DNA from: Eudorina sp. 2006-703-Eu-15
Taxonomy: Eukaryota > Chlorophyta > Chlorophyceae > Chlamydomonadales > Volvocaceae
Assembly (NCBI GenBank): GCA_003117195.1
Contig: BDSI01000006.1
Location: 1,248,898 to 1,312,897, forward strand
Length of the DNA stretch: 64,000 bases
Direction: 5' to 3'
In this document: one piece after another, positions 1 through 12,258 of the stretch
How the letters are laid out: each line of letters opens with the position of its first letter
Position numbering within the stretch: the stretch's first letter is position 1
Program-made: the position numbers and the translations under genes
The notes under the pieces: generated by a model
Database searches by the model: none
Told to the model about the DNA's origin: nothing
The model's input: only the letters and a program-made list of their open reading frames with translations

Positions 1-46
1 GCAGGCTGAAACCCCAGTCCCCTCCCTCGCTCACCTGGATCTGTAG

Positions 47-3000
47 GGTGGCACTCTCGGAGGACCTGGAGTCGCTGGAGCTGCTCGAGGTGCTGGGCAA
101 GGGAGGCGGCGGCGTGGTGTACAAGGGCAGGTGAGCATCTTTCGTGGGCACGGCATGGAGCATTTTCGGCGAATGCCTCTGGAAAGGGTATGGGAAGCGC
201 GTAACGCCTCAGCCTGGCCGGTGTTAGGATTTTCCTAACGGAATAAATCTGCACCGTTTGCCCCCGCAGGCTCGGGACCCAGGAGGTTGCTGTCAAGGTG
301 AGTCACAGAGCAAGATTTCAGGTGTACACTCTGGAAGTCTGGATGCAATGCGCCTTGTTAGGCACGTGCGCCAGCGAGCTCATCTGGCGCTTGCGGTTCT
401 GATATCTGTCCTTGATGATAAAAATGCTGCTTTGTGGATGCTGTGAAGGTGATGGAGCTGCCCGACCTGGATGTTGGGGAAACTTTCGGCTCGCCCTTCA
501 GTCCGGCACAGCTCGGTGCGGGCGACCGCAGCTGCCGCAGCGGTCCCGGCGAGGCCGACTGCGCCTCGCCCCGAGCCCCCAACCCGGTGGCGGACATGGC
601 CGCGGCTAAGGAACAGCTCAGAGCCCGCCGGGCGCTGCTTCGCAATGCCATGGAGATGGCAGTGCAGGGTGAGCACTGCGGGGTCAATGACGATGTGATT
701 GGAGAAAGGGCAGGGCTTGGAGCGCGTGTTTGTGTCCTGGTCGCGCTGAACTGCGGGCGCGCAACCCGCCACCATGCCTAACGGCCTTGCAAATGTGCCC
801 CGTTGGTGCGTTGCAGGTCGCGTCAGCCACCCCAACTTGATACAGGTGCGCGGACTTCGTGGGCCTACAGTAAATTGCTCCATACACGCACATATATGCA
901 GGCTGGTTCCTTTCTTGGGTATGACTGATTTGGTTGCATGCTGCATGACTTCTTTCGCAAACTCAACCGGATAGCAGACAGTGCGCTTGCAATAATGCTG
1001 TTCCTCGCTGAAACCGGGGTTTCGTGGGTCCGCACACGCCAGGTTTACGCGACCTACACGAAGGTGGTAGTGGAGCGAAGGGCCCGGCCGGATGGCAGCA
1101 TCTACCACTGCCTAGTGCCCGTGGACACGGGGGTGCAGGACCTGGGCCAGCTGGGTAAGTAGACCTGGGCCACCAATGGAACGGCGTCTCCGCATGTGGT
1201 GGCTTGATTGGGCCCGACGCAGTGTAATCCCTCGCGAACTTACCTCGTCACGCGGACGGGCCATTTCCTTGCACAAAACAGCAAGGCGACATTGCGGCAC
1301 CCCCTGGGCGAGGTTCTATACGATTGCCCGTCAGGACGGATGTTCAGTGACAGCCCTGGATGAGGCTACGGCAGGCGCGGTGTGTCACCCCGGTCGCGAC
1401 CGATGGCAAGGATGGCGACCCCCAATGTGTAATGGCGGCCCCCACTGCAGTGCCGTCGGTGACGTTCTGCGCCATTGTTGCGGAGCTGGCGGACTGCGGC
1501 TCTCTCGCAGCGGCGCTCAGCGCTCGCATCTTTCCGCGCGTCGTGCTCGTGCCTGGCGCCTCGGGCGTTGAGCAGCACCCCTTCCAGCTGGATATGCGGG
1601 TGAGCGCGCAGGATGGTTTGCAGGACGGTGGACCTCGATGTTGGCATTGTGGACTGGCGCACAAGGGAACGCTCCTTGGGGGCATTCACGCGCCCGTCAG
1701 ACCAGTGCCTGCGTTGCACAGTTGCAGCAATATATCCTGTGCTATCAGGAGCGTGTTTTGCACAAGAGGGGGTCCGGCGGGCCACGAGCATCATCCCTTG
1801 TTTTGCGCGTCAGCGGGTGCATGGGAGTGCGGTGCTGGTTCAGCATCGCCTTGCTGATCTGCTCTCGCAGGGAGTCTACATGACGCTGCTGGATGTGGCC
1901 CTGGCGCTGCGCCACCTGCACTCGCTGAACCTGGTGCACAGAGGTGGGTGAAACATGGCACCACTGCTGAAGGCATGACAATACGATTTGTTGTTTTTAT
2001 TAACGGCCGGCAGGAAGCGATGGACCCTGGGGCACGTGACTGAATCTCCGTCAAGCATTGAGGTCGAATATCACCGCTGACATCCCGAATGGCGTACTTG
2101 CTGGCCTCGGAACGGTCGCTTACACAGATGCTGTCCGCTGGTTGCAGATATCAAGCCCGCCAATCTGCTGCTGAAGTCCAACCCGCGGGACCACCGCGGC
2201 TTCACCGTCAAGCTGGCGGACTTTGGGTTCGTGCTGCACCTGTCCGAGGTGGGTTTGCCCAGTTCACCCGTAGACTTCGGTGTTCACTGCGTTGCAGGTA
2301 CCAGCTGTGATTTCCTTCACACTCGCCATGAGGGCACCGTAGCACTTCATATACTTGAGTCGGCAGTGGCTTCTCCGTCAGTCTGCCCGTGCTGCCAGCG
2401 CCGCTACCATCGGCGACCCAGGCCACTGCGGGAACTGTCGACGTCGTCGCCCTTGTGAAGGCGCGGGGCCATTCGTGAAGTACGCATCAAAAACAGCACA
2501 GACCTGATTGATAAAGCTGATCGCTCTTCCTTTCTTGCGCCTCCAGACTGCGGAGGACGGCACACGATACGCCACGGTGGACCAAGCCTGCGGCACGTAA
2601 GGCGATGAGTGGGCTTTGGGCGGGCGTTGCCCCGCTGTAGTTGCGCTGTGCGGCCGCGGGTTGAGGGCGAATGGCGTTGTAGTCCGATCCTCGGGTTGAC
2701 TTGCGCGCGGACAGCAAGTACTGTGCAGTTGGGCCTCTTGACGTGCTCACATGAATTCATTTGCCTGTGTGCCTCGCAGGGTGACCCACATGGCGCCCGA
2801 GTTGCTGCCAGGAAGTGAGTTGCTTGGCTGCACCTGCATGTTCATAATTGCTATTTTGGTACAGTGGACAGGGCTCACTCACCTGCCTAAGTGTGTTGAT
2901 AGATTTCCGTAACCGAACACGGCAGTAAGTTCTGTACGTCGCTCCTTGCGCAGAGGCACGGGTGGACGCCAGCGCGGATGTCTACAGTTTCGGCATCCTG

Positions 3001-3737
3001 GTGAGCAACCCTTGCAGGGTTCTTGAAGGCGTGATGACGCGCTATTTGTCGAGCCTTGTGCCCTGCATTGCACCTCACCGACATCATCGATACCTCCTGG
3101 CCATTGCGGCCATGCGCGCACCGTCGTTGCACGCCGATGGTCGGCTTGAAAGGCTCGTGAAGTTAGTCTGATCGTCATCCGGAGTACCGTGATTGCATCT
3201 CTCTTGCCCTGTCCACGGCCAGGTTGATTCAGGGATCAACCAAAGGCAACGAAGACGCTATCGACGCACGGCGTCACTCTCTGAGTTGTCTCCCGTCGCT
3301 GCCTGTGCGTCTCCGTCCTGGCCCGTTGCTGTGTCAATGGTCCCTCGCCAGATGTGGGAGCTTGTGGCGGGCGGTGTGCGGCCCTTCCCTCATCTGCACC
3401 CGGACCTCATACCGCGCCATGTGTACAAGGGTGCACGGCCAATCTTCGCGGACGTGGTGCCCCTGACATACCGGTGAGGAAACAGAATCACGCATGTGCA
3501 CATGGTATTGCTCCCTGGATGGGGTGCCAGGTATCTGCTGTGTTCGATTGAGGACAGGTGCTGAGTAGGGTGGCATGGTGCTTGCAGTGTGCTGAGGTAT
3601 GGGACGTCTGTGTTCCTGATACTGCTGTGGTTTGCAGGGGGCTGGCCCACGCCTGCTGGGCAACCAACTCGCAGCAGCGACCCAAGGCGTCGGACCTGGT
3701 CACGATGATCACCGCACAGATGCAGGAGTTCGAGTGA
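47..3737 (+). CDS. Serine/threonine protein kinase, TKL-like (5' end outside window)
   Basis: Thirteen exons can be joined with phases that close: 47-130, 270-297, 449-668, 817-845, 1043-1154, 1451-1599, 1871-1943, 2148-2248, 2547-2596, 2780-2814, 2954-3000, 3352-3473 and 3638-3737 (TGA at 3735). In order they encode the glycine loop GKGGGGVVYKG, the ATP lysine in EVAVK, an insert before VSHPNLIQ, a hinge ELADCGSL, the catalytic loop HRDIKPANLLL, DFG in LADFGF, the APE-type MAPELLPG, DVYSFGIL and a C-lobe ending HACWATNSQQRPKASD. All catalytic residues are present, so it should phosphorylate Ser/Thr of unknown substrates. The HACW...RP ending is typical of tyrosine-kinase-like/MAPKKK-related kinases, a family expanded in Chlamydomonas (established knowledge). 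The first exon starts at an acceptor at 45-46, so the N-terminus and any regulatory domain lie upstream of the window. Confidence 0.9.
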
Positions 3738-5633
3738 TAAAGACTTGCGGATGGACCCATCACACTGTACTCATGCTGTTCGTTAGCGTGATAGGGCCGC
3801 CGTAGTCCATGTTTCCTAAAAGAGCGTATCCCGGCGAGCGAGGAGGTGCAGGTGAGTGACTGCCTAATAAGCGGATGGTTGGAGTCGTAGCGAAACTGCG
3901 GGGCATGTCATCTGGATCTTCTTGCTGTGAGGGGACGTGCTGGGTATGCTGAAGCGATGTATTCTCAAGCCATTAGATGTGACAAGACATGGCAGGTGGA
4001 ATGTGGTCGGTGCGTCCCCGGCCAAAAGATAATAATCTCAAACCGGTGCATACTTAATGCGCCACCCTGCTGCACCTTGATATGGCGTGTTGTGCAGCGC
4101 CATCATTAGCCTGCTGTGAATGATACCGACCGATTGTTTCTGTTTGCATCATGGCTTCCATTTTCCTTGTGTTGTCTTCGTGACCAGCGCGTGCGCTCAA
4201 GGTCGAGTAGTCAGTACCTTGAGAAGTTTCAGATTCGGGTGTCCGTGGTGATGTGTGCTGCTTGCCGCGTATGGACGGGAGGCCGCTGTGAAGGTGTGTG
4301 CAGATCGTGGCCTTCCGCGCCTCAATGGCCGAGAAAATGGTGCATGGCGTGTGATATGCGGATGTTAGTTAACGGAACGACAGTGATGTTTGGGGCACGG
4401 CGATGGATGTATTTCTCTGAAGCGGCGCGACTGGTCTTGATGCTCTCATGACACCGAAGAGTGAGTTGCAACAGTGTTCCTCTTAATTTGTGACTTCTGT
4501 GTGTGGCGCGTATGGCCCGTATTACCGATTGCTACCTCGCCAGTGCCGCCGCCCAAGCCGTGCGTCGACATGGTGTTGCGATTGGAGTTCTGCGCAGGCG
4601 CCATGAGCTGCCTCCTCCGCGCAGCTCTGCCTGCGAGCTGATTGTTATGCCAGGGACCCATCCCTGAGCGTCAAGCGAGGAGGGGAAGAGAGTGCTTGTT
4701 TATGCCCCTTGTTTCGCAGCGTCGAACGCCGTGCAGGCATATGCATGGTGCGTGTACACTGTTGCGTGGCGAGGCCTGCGCTCTTTTTCAGTCGCGCGAG
4801 GGGACCGCCGCCGCGTTGCGGGAGTGTTTACGGAAAAGTTGTTGTATTTATTGTGTTACGCGGATTGAATTGCCGTTTGATGTTCTAGATACGTGTACAG
4901 GCAATTTTGAGTGAGGCATGCGCGTGTTTTTGCAGTACGTTGCCGCCTGAAGCTTTTGCAGCTGGGGGGGCAAGAATGTCATGACTGGTGCCCATTTCCA
5001 TACACTTAATTTTTCATACGTCTCTTCGCTGTTGGATACTGCTGCTGTGATAGTGACGACGCGCTGTGTCACTTCGGCGGCGGTACGCGGTGTGCGAGAG
5101 ATGGGATCCCAAAGGTTCTCGGATCTGTTCCGCTCTGTTTCAGAGAAGTTGGTAGGTGATGATATTTCGCGTCAGTTTGAACGTTGGATTTGCAGCTGTT
5201 TGTGAAGGTTTGTGAATTGCTAATCCCTTCTTAAGTCGGTCATGAACGAATGGCTTGATCTTCGGACAATCGCTTGATCGGACGCACCTCCTGCAAAGGA
5301 GTTGGTCCACGTCTATGTAAGTGCGGCGGCTCCGGGTTCCTGTCTAGCTGTGGGTCTTCCGTTTAGGCGACCGGGGACGTGTGCACCCAACTTCGCACCT
5401 GCGTCCCCGAACATGTCTTGCAGACAACAGATTCTCCGAGATTCGGCCATTCATTACAGGAAGTGGTCAAGGGTGGGATGTGGGGCACGCGCAAGTGCCC
5501 CCGATTAGGAGCCAGGTGCAAGCCTGTTCAAGTTCGAATGCCGATTGCAATCAGCCATGGGCTGCAGTCATACCTTGATCCGTGATTGTCTGGATCCACT
5601 CCCCGATCTACTTACTCATCAGTAGCCAGCGGT
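3738..5633 (+). other. Probable long 3' UTR of the kinase plus intergenic DNA
   Basis: No convincing coding exon is seen on either strand; short open frames lack splice-compatible neighbours and motifs. The first good algal TGTAA polyadenylation word on the plus strand after the kinase stop is at about 5316-5320, which would imply a 3' UTR near 1.6 kb. That is long but possible. Base composition is less GC-rich than in the exons. Confidence 0.4.
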
Positions 5634-5794
5634 TAACGGTGGCGGTACTGGCGGTACTGTCCCTTACTGTCACCGTACATGTGGTACAAGTTGACAATGT
5701 CACTTGCAGAACATGTTGACGAAAATTTGCGATTCCGGAAAGATATTTGCTTAAAGTTTAACGTGCCTGAGCATCAGTAAACGACATAACAAAC
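5634..5794 (+). promoter_or_regulatory. Promoter/5' leader of the ARM-TIR gene (copy A of a duplicated segment)
   Basis: The 160 bases before the ATG at 5795 are AT-richer than the gene. They are closely similar to 13924-14085, with the match continuing into the first codons (MSKP in both). Shared blocks include TAACGGTGGCGGTACT, CACCGTACATGTGGTACAA and GTGCCTGAGCA. Similarity starts abruptly at TAACGGTGG in both copies. No TATA box is evident. Confidence 0.55.
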
Positions 5795-8700
5795 ATGTCA
5801 AAACCAACCGAAGCAGGCGCCATCAGTGAAGATGTACAAAGCATGTTGGACTTTGTTAGTAAGACATGTGCGACAAATGCCCAACCTGTGGACGACGGCT
5901 CGAAGGAATCCCTGAAGAGCGTCCTCTCCCTGCTGAAACAGCAAAGGTTCACAAAGCTTCAAGCGTCTCGATTGCGTCTAGAAGGCTTCTGTACCTGCTT
6001 AGTTAAGCTGCTGGAGCCTGCTTGGGACCTAGACGTGAATACATCGGCCGTAGCCATCGCCAACACACTCAGCCGTACCGGCGACACCGGCACGCGGGAT
6101 GTACTCATTCGCGAGGGCGCGATGCGCAAACTGTTCAGGCTCCTGGACAAGCCCGACGAGGACGTGTGTGCCATCACGCTGCGCCTGATGGAGTCGCTCT
6201 CCCGGGCGCCCTCGGAGCGCCAGAGGGCCATTGAGGAGATGTTCCGGGCGGGGGGCCTGGCCAAAGCCACCCGCTTTCTGGATCCAAGTAAAGACAGCTC
6301 GGTGATCGTGGAGCCGGCCGTTGGCCTCCTGCGGGTGCGAGGTCGTCCGTGCGGACCACCAGCCTCCCCACCACTGATCAAGTGCGCCCGATTTAACCTT
6401 GCCGAATCAACCTGGCCGAGCCCAGCCGACCAGACCTGTGTCCCCCCGGGGATAATGCGTCATCTCCATCGCCATCTCGCTTGCGCTGCACAACCGCGGT
6501 GCCTGCAACGCCTAGCAATACACCTAGCAATCCAAATCAGGCGTGGCCGCGCGCCCCTCCCTCCCCGCCCCGCCTCCCCGTGTCTACCAAATTCCCCCAC
6601 CAATCCTCCGCACCACGCGCGCGGCCGTTCCTTCCTCGATGTTGTACTCCGCGTCTCCAGAACGTGGCCAACATCAACTGCTCAGCCTACCGCGAGCGCC
6701 TCCGGGACCTGGGCTGCATTGACCTCATGATCGGCCTGGTCCGTGTACGGCCCCTGCACCCCCGTATTTCCGTACTGTACAACCTCACCCGCTCCGAGGC
6801 CGTACACACCAGCTTCAAGGAGTCCGACTTCATGGCCACGGTGCGCGATCTGTTGGCGGCGCCCGACCTGGCGGAGGGCTCGCGGGTGACGTGCATCCTG
6901 GCGGTGGCGCACGTGTACGGCAACGAAGACGACGAGGTGGCGCGCCATACACTGGCGGCGGAGGACCCCTCCCGCCAGCTGGTGGAGCTGATGGATTCGT
7001 GTTTGCACGGCACCGGCAGCTACCGGGGCAGTGTGTGGTCGGTGGAGGAGGTCGTCCACGGGGTGCAGTCTCTGGCCCGGAGTGCCGTACACGCGGAGGC
7101 CATGGTCAAGGTGGGCTTGGGGCGTCGGGGTCCGGGTCGGGGTCGGGATGCAGCGCCAGATCCGTGCCTCAGTCATCCGTCAGTGCATGGCGGCCTGGTG
7201 GCCCCTCCGGACACATGATGGCCCCTCCCCCCCCCCCGGCCCCTGATCGTGTCTCGTACTAGCCGCGTCGGCAAGCCGGCTGTGCGAAGCGGCCTCCACC
7301 GCGCCCCCTCCCGCGGCCCTCCCCCTCCCCAGGCGCACATCCCCGACATGCTGCTGGAGGTCCTCTCCGCGGTGGGGCCCTCCTGGGCGGCGGAGGCGGC
7401 GGACGTGCAGCTCAAGGCATGTCGCGCACTGCTGAACCTGTCCAGCCACGCGCCGCTGACGGGCGCCCTGCTGGCCGCCGGCGTGGTGCCCGTCCTGGAG
7501 CGCTACTGCGCCCACGAGGACATGCGCGTGTGTGACGCCGCCAGCGGCTGCCTGCTACAGCTGCGGGCGCTGCAGGACACGCGAGTACGGCAGACAGCGG
7601 AGCACAGCGCAGCGCGGGCGGGGGCGGGGGCGACGGTCGCCGCCGGGGCGGCACCGGCGGCGGTGGCGGCGGCAGCGGCAGTGCGGGGGAGGGCGGCCGG
7701 AGTTCGTCTGGCGGCGGCGGCGGTGGCGGCAGCGGGGCCGGCGGCGGCAAGGGGGCCGGCGGGGGCCCGCGGTACGACGTGTTCCTGAGCCACAAGCGGT
7801 CGGACGCCAAGGACTTTGCCCGGGCGCTGTACAACCTGTTGGTGCTGCGGGGCTTCACGACGTTTCTGGATTTCGAGTTCCGCGAGGAACTGACGGACCT
7901 GGGTGGGTGGGTGGGTGGGTGGGTGGGTGGGTGGGTGGGTGGGTGGGTGGGTGGGTGGTGGGTGGGTGGGTGGGTGGGTGGGTGGGTGGGTGGGTGGGTG
8001 GGTGGGGGGGGGGGGGGGGGGCGGGCGGGCGGGCGGGCGGGCGGGCGGCGGGCGGGCGGGCGGCGGCGGGCGGGCGGCGGGCGGGCGGCGGCGGGCGGGC
8101 GGGCGGCGGGCGGGCGGGCGGGCGGCGGGCGGGCGGGCGGCGGGCGGCGGGCGGGCGGGCGGCGGGCGGGCGGGCGGCGGGCGGGCGGGCGGCGGGCGGG
8201 CGGCGGCGGCGGGCGGGCGGGCGGGCGGCGGCGGGCGGCGGGCGGCGGGCGGGCGGGCGGGCGGGCGGGCGGGCGGGCGGGCGGGCGGGCGGGCGGCGGG
8301 CGGGCGGCGGGCGGGCGGCGGGCGGGCGGGCGGGCGGCGGGCGGGCGGCGGGCGGCGGGCGGGCGGGCGGGCGGGCGGGCGGGCGGGCGGGCGGGCGGGC
8401 GGGCGGCGGGCGGGCGGCGGGCGGCGGCGGGCGGGCGGCGGGCGGGCGGGCGGGCGGGCGGGCGGGCGGCGGGCGGGCGGCGGGCGGGCGGGCGGCGGGC
8501 GGGCGGGCGGCGGGCGGGCGGGCGGGCGGGCGGGCGGCGGGCGGGCGGGCGGGCGGGGCGGCGGGCGGCGGCGGGCGGGCGGGCGGGCGGCGGGGTGGGT
8601 GGGTGGGTGGGTGGGTGGGTGGGTGGGTGGTGGGCGGGTGGGTGGGTGGGCGGGTGGGTGGGTGGGCGGGTGGGTGGGCGGGTGGGTGGGTGGTGGGTGG

Positions 8701-11700
8701 TGGGTGGGTGGGTGGGTGGGTGCGTTGAGGAGGCAACCCGCTCGGTGGGCGGGTGGGTAGGTACTAGGTAGGGATGCGGCCATGGTACCTCCCACCCACG
8801 AAAGCCAACACCAACACGACCACTAATGCACGTGTGCTACTATCGCGAGGGCGTAGAACAGCCCCGTCGCGCTCCGGCTGACTGGCTGGCTGGTTGCGCG
8901 TGCAGGCAAGATCGTGTCCCGGTGTCGCAACCTGGTGTTCATATTGACGGACAACGTGTTCGAGTCGCCCTGGTGCATGTTGGAGCTGCAGACGGCGGTG
9001 CGGGAGGGCATCAATGTGGTGCTGGTGGTCAAGGAGGGGTCGCGGTGAGGGGAGGGCGGGCGGTCAGGGGGGGCGGGGAGGGGCGGGGAGGGGCGGGGAG
9101 GGCGGGGAAGGGGAGCGCGGGAGGGGAGTTGGGGTTTAAAAAGAAACAGCCCAGAGTTGGGGAAGGGGAGGGCGGACGGTGGAGGGGGCTATGGTGGTGG
9201 TGTGTGTGTGGGGTATCCTGCCGTGCTTGCCGGGTGTCCGGCATCTCACCGGCAGCTGGTGGCCGGTAGGTGTGCACATCAGCACTTAAGAGGACAGGCA
9301 TCGGCAATCAACCGATATGGGTGCGGCGAACGTTGCTCGAACTCCGCTATCGCCCCCCTCCGCCCTCCGCCCTACGCCCTACGCCCTACGCCCTACGCCC
9401 TACGCCCTACGCCCTACGCCCTACGCCCTACGCCCTACGCCCTACGCCCTACGCCCTACGCCCTACGCCCTACGCCCTACGCCCTACGCCCTACGCCCTA
9501 CACCCTGTACAGCTGGAAGAACAGTGAGGGGCTGAAGGTCTGCGAGTTCCCGCCGTACGAAATGATCAACGCGCTGCCGGACGTCGTACGGCACGTGTTC
9601 ACCCGGAAGGCCATCACCCACTCGGACGAGTACTACCAGGCGAGTCAGTCCTCCTTACCCTCTCACTCCTCCCACTCCTCCTCCCACTCCTCCTCCTCCT
9701 ACCCCTCCCACTCCCCCTCTCACTCCTCCTCCGGGATGGGCGGGGATTGCGAGGTGCCTTTCGCCACCCCATCCACTTCACCCGACCCCACCCCACCCCA
9801 CCCCATCACTCCACCCCACTCCACCCCACCCCACACAGGCCTTTGTGGAGCTGCTCCTCGCCAAATTGGAGCGGCCTCCGGAGCAGCCACCGCCAGCGGA
9901 GCCCACCACCACCGCCTCCGCAACCGCTATCAACACCGGGGCGGGGCACTTTACGGACCCCCAACACCCGCAGCACCCGCAGCACCCGCAGCATCCACAT
10001 CCGCAGCATACCCCTCAAACCGGGGTCGTGATGAGCGCTCTGCCCCCAGTGCCCTTCACCGCCTCCACCACCACCACCACGCTTGCGGCTCCCCTCCCCG
10101 TGAGAGGAGCGGCCGGGACCACCACGGGTGCTGGCGCCTCCCCCACTTCCACCGCCACCGTCACCGCCACCTCCACAGCCGCACACCGCCACGACCTAGA
10201 AGCAGCAGCAGCCGCCGCCGCAGCAGCAGCAGCGCCTTCTGGATTCCTCCAGGGAGCGACCACACTGCCAGCAGCTTCAGCGTCCGGGTTCGAGCCTGGA
10301 GGAGGAGGAGGAGGAGGCATCAATATTGGAATGAACGGCGGCAGCGGCGGCACCGGAGCAGGAGTCTTGCCCACCACCGCCAGTGTGTACGACGGTGCAT
10401 CAGCTGGATTTGGTTCCGGAGCCGGCTGGCCGGCGGCGATGATGATGCCGCCCTGGTGGCTCGCGGGGCCGCATGGGGCGCCGCCTGGGTTCCCGGGAGC
10501 GCCGCCGTACATGCCGTACATGGGCGGGGTGGGCAGCGCTGGCGCCGGCGCGGGGGCCGCCGCGGTGGCGGCGTCGATGGCGGCGGCGGCGCAGGGCACT
10601 GCGGCGGCGGTGGAGGCGCTCCAGGCGGAAGTTCAGCAGGTGGCTTTCTGGGCGGGGGGGGGGAGAGAAGGGGTGCGTGTGCTGTGTGTGCATGTGTGTG
10701 CGGATGTCAAGGAAAAATTTTACACAAAGGAAGATGGGGATTTTAAGGGATGGCATGACGAGACGACGCGGGCGTGGGTGGGACCGGGGTAGGCAAAGGG
10801 TGTCGTCAATGCGTCCTTCTGCCTCTCCGGAGTGTACGACCATGTACGGCCGTATCCGAGGACCGCAGCCGTACCCTCCCCTCTGAACTGCGCCGTGTCC
10901 TTCCGGGTTTGTGCAGGACGCGCCCCCCCCCGCGGGGGCCCCCCGCAGGGCCCGGGCCCCCGGCGGACACCCCGTCGCCCCGCGCCCCCTGACGCACCGC
11001 CGCCCCCTGCTCCTTTCCCCTCACCTCCTCATGTGTATGTACGGCACGTGTACGGCATGCGTGCCCGGCATGCGGACCCGCGCGCGGACGAACACGAGAG
11101 CACAGCTGCGTCGCGAGGTGGGCGGCGTGCAGCGGGAGGCGGTCCGCGCGGCTCGGGATGGCGCCGCCGACACCGCCGCGGACGTGGCCGAGCTGCGGCA
11201 GGCGCTCGCGGCCCATGCCCGGGAGACGTCGCACTCGCTGTCGGTCCTCACCGCCGCTGTCGGGGGTCTCGAGCTGCAGATGCAGAGGCTCAACCGGCTG
11301 CTGCTGGCGCAGGTGGCGGCGGGGGGGCACGGCGTGGCAGTCCCGGTGGTGACGATGGCGGCGTCGGCGGAATGGAGCGTTGGGGAGTACGGCAACGGCC
11401 TGCTTGCCGGGGCGGGCAGCGCGCGTCTCAGCAGCAGCACTGGCGTCGGCGGCGGCGTCGGCGGCGGCGTCGGCGGCGTCGGGACGGGCGGTGGGGCGCA
11501 GGCGACGCTGACGGCGGTGGCGGCGGCGCCGCCGCCGCCAAGGAGCAGCAGCAGCCAGAGCAGCGTAGCCGCCACCGGCGGCGGCATCGGCGGATACGCG
11601 CCGTACATGGGGGAACTTTCAATTCCGGCAAGCGGCTGCGGAGGAGGAAGCGGCGGGGGCGGCGGCGGGGGCGGCGGCGGCGGAGTCGTGGGTGGGACTC

Positions 11701-11789
11701 TGCCGCTGCCGCGGATTGGTGCCTCGCGGGGTGGGCCCAAGACCGGTGGCGGCAACAACACGTACGGCAATCGGCGTCAGCTGCCGTGA
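5795..11789 (+). CDS. ARM-repeat/TIR-domain protein, predicted TIR NADase
   Basis: Exons 5795-6334, 6661-7110 and 7333 to about 7570 give a helical armadillo-like N-terminal half of roughly 400 residues. After a Gly-rich linker a TIR domain begins (RYDVFLSHKRSDAKDFARAL, near 7770) and continues through 8906-9044 and 9500-9639. It contains the block ESPWCMLELQTAVREG, where the Glu of WCxxEL is the catalytic residue of TIR NADases such as SARM1 and plant TIRs (established knowledge). Exon 9839-10632 is His/Pro/Ala/Gly-rich, and exon 11106-11789 opens with a predicted coiled coil and ends in a Gly/Ser-rich tail (TGA at 11787). The ARM and TIR segments are in different frames, so a short intron in 7570-7760 or a sequence error must be assumed. 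The intron at 9640 uses a GC donor. NAD cleavage and a stress or immune role are inferences. No SAM domain is seen between ARM and TIR, unlike SARM1. Confidence 0.8.
7903..8905 (+). repeat. Intron filled with G-rich (GGGT)n/(GCGGG)n array
   Basis: An intron inside the TIR domain, from donor GTGGGT at 7903 to acceptor CAG at 8903-8905. It is spliced by phase so that Leu-Gly-Lys-Ile is read across it. About 840 bases (7901-8730) are almost pure G with T or C interruptions every three to four bases: GGGT at both flanks, GCGG/GCGGG in the centre, and a G run near 8006-8022. The G-rich strand is the RNA-like strand, so G-quadruplexes could form in the transcript. Very long Gly/Arg/Ala/Trp frames here are artefacts of the array. 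The assembled length is probably unreliable. Confidence 0.9.
9369..9501 (+). repeat. (CCCTACG)n heptamer array, about 19 copies
   Basis: A near-perfect 7-bp tandem array, with CCCTCCG variants at its left edge, fills the end of the intron before the TIR exon that starts WKNSEGLK. It runs to within a few bases of the acceptor (CTGTACAG). The unit differs from the plant-type telomere CCCTAAA at two positions, so it is a minisatellite, not a telomere. Confidence 0.9.
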
Positions 11790-12258
11790 GCTCCCCCACC
11801 TCGCCTCCCCATATCACGCCTCTCCTCCCCTCCCCTCCCCTGTCCTCCCTTCCCCTCCCCCGAGGAGGGACCCGCCCGCGCCCCGCCCCCTTCCCGGGGT
11901 GTCGGATCATGTACAGCGCCGCGCCCTCATCGGCCCCGGAGGGTGGCTCCAGGGGGGACTTAGAGGGGGCGTACTGTACCACAGGTAGTTGTGAAACGAG
12001 TTTTGCAGCGGTTGCCGTACCGCTATGTCGTACTGAAGCGGTTGTTGCTTGTTGCTAGCTGCATGTGCGTGCTTGACGGCCGGGGAAGGGACCCATGGGT
12101 TCACGGGCCCCGTGCGGTGTGCTCCCCTGCAGGAGGAGACGGACTTCCCTTGGCCGCCGTTCTTTTCGCACGCAGCACGCACGTGGGAAGTAGTCCGGCG
12201 AAGAGGCGGGGCATGCACTCGGGCGCGGGCGCGCATGCCCACTGGGTGGACGTATTGA

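Noticed and set aside
7503..8795. Very long open frames on both strands (Gly-Trp-Val-Gly, Arg-Ala-Gly-Gly, Pro-Thr-His-Pro, Pro-Ala-Arg)
   Set aside because: They exist only because the G-rich array has no stop codons in any frame; phase analysis places the whole array in an intron.
9369..9501. CRISPR-like or telomeric array
   Set aside because: The 7-base unit has no spacers, and differs from the CCCTAAA telomere repeat; it is a simple minisatellite in a eukaryotic intron.
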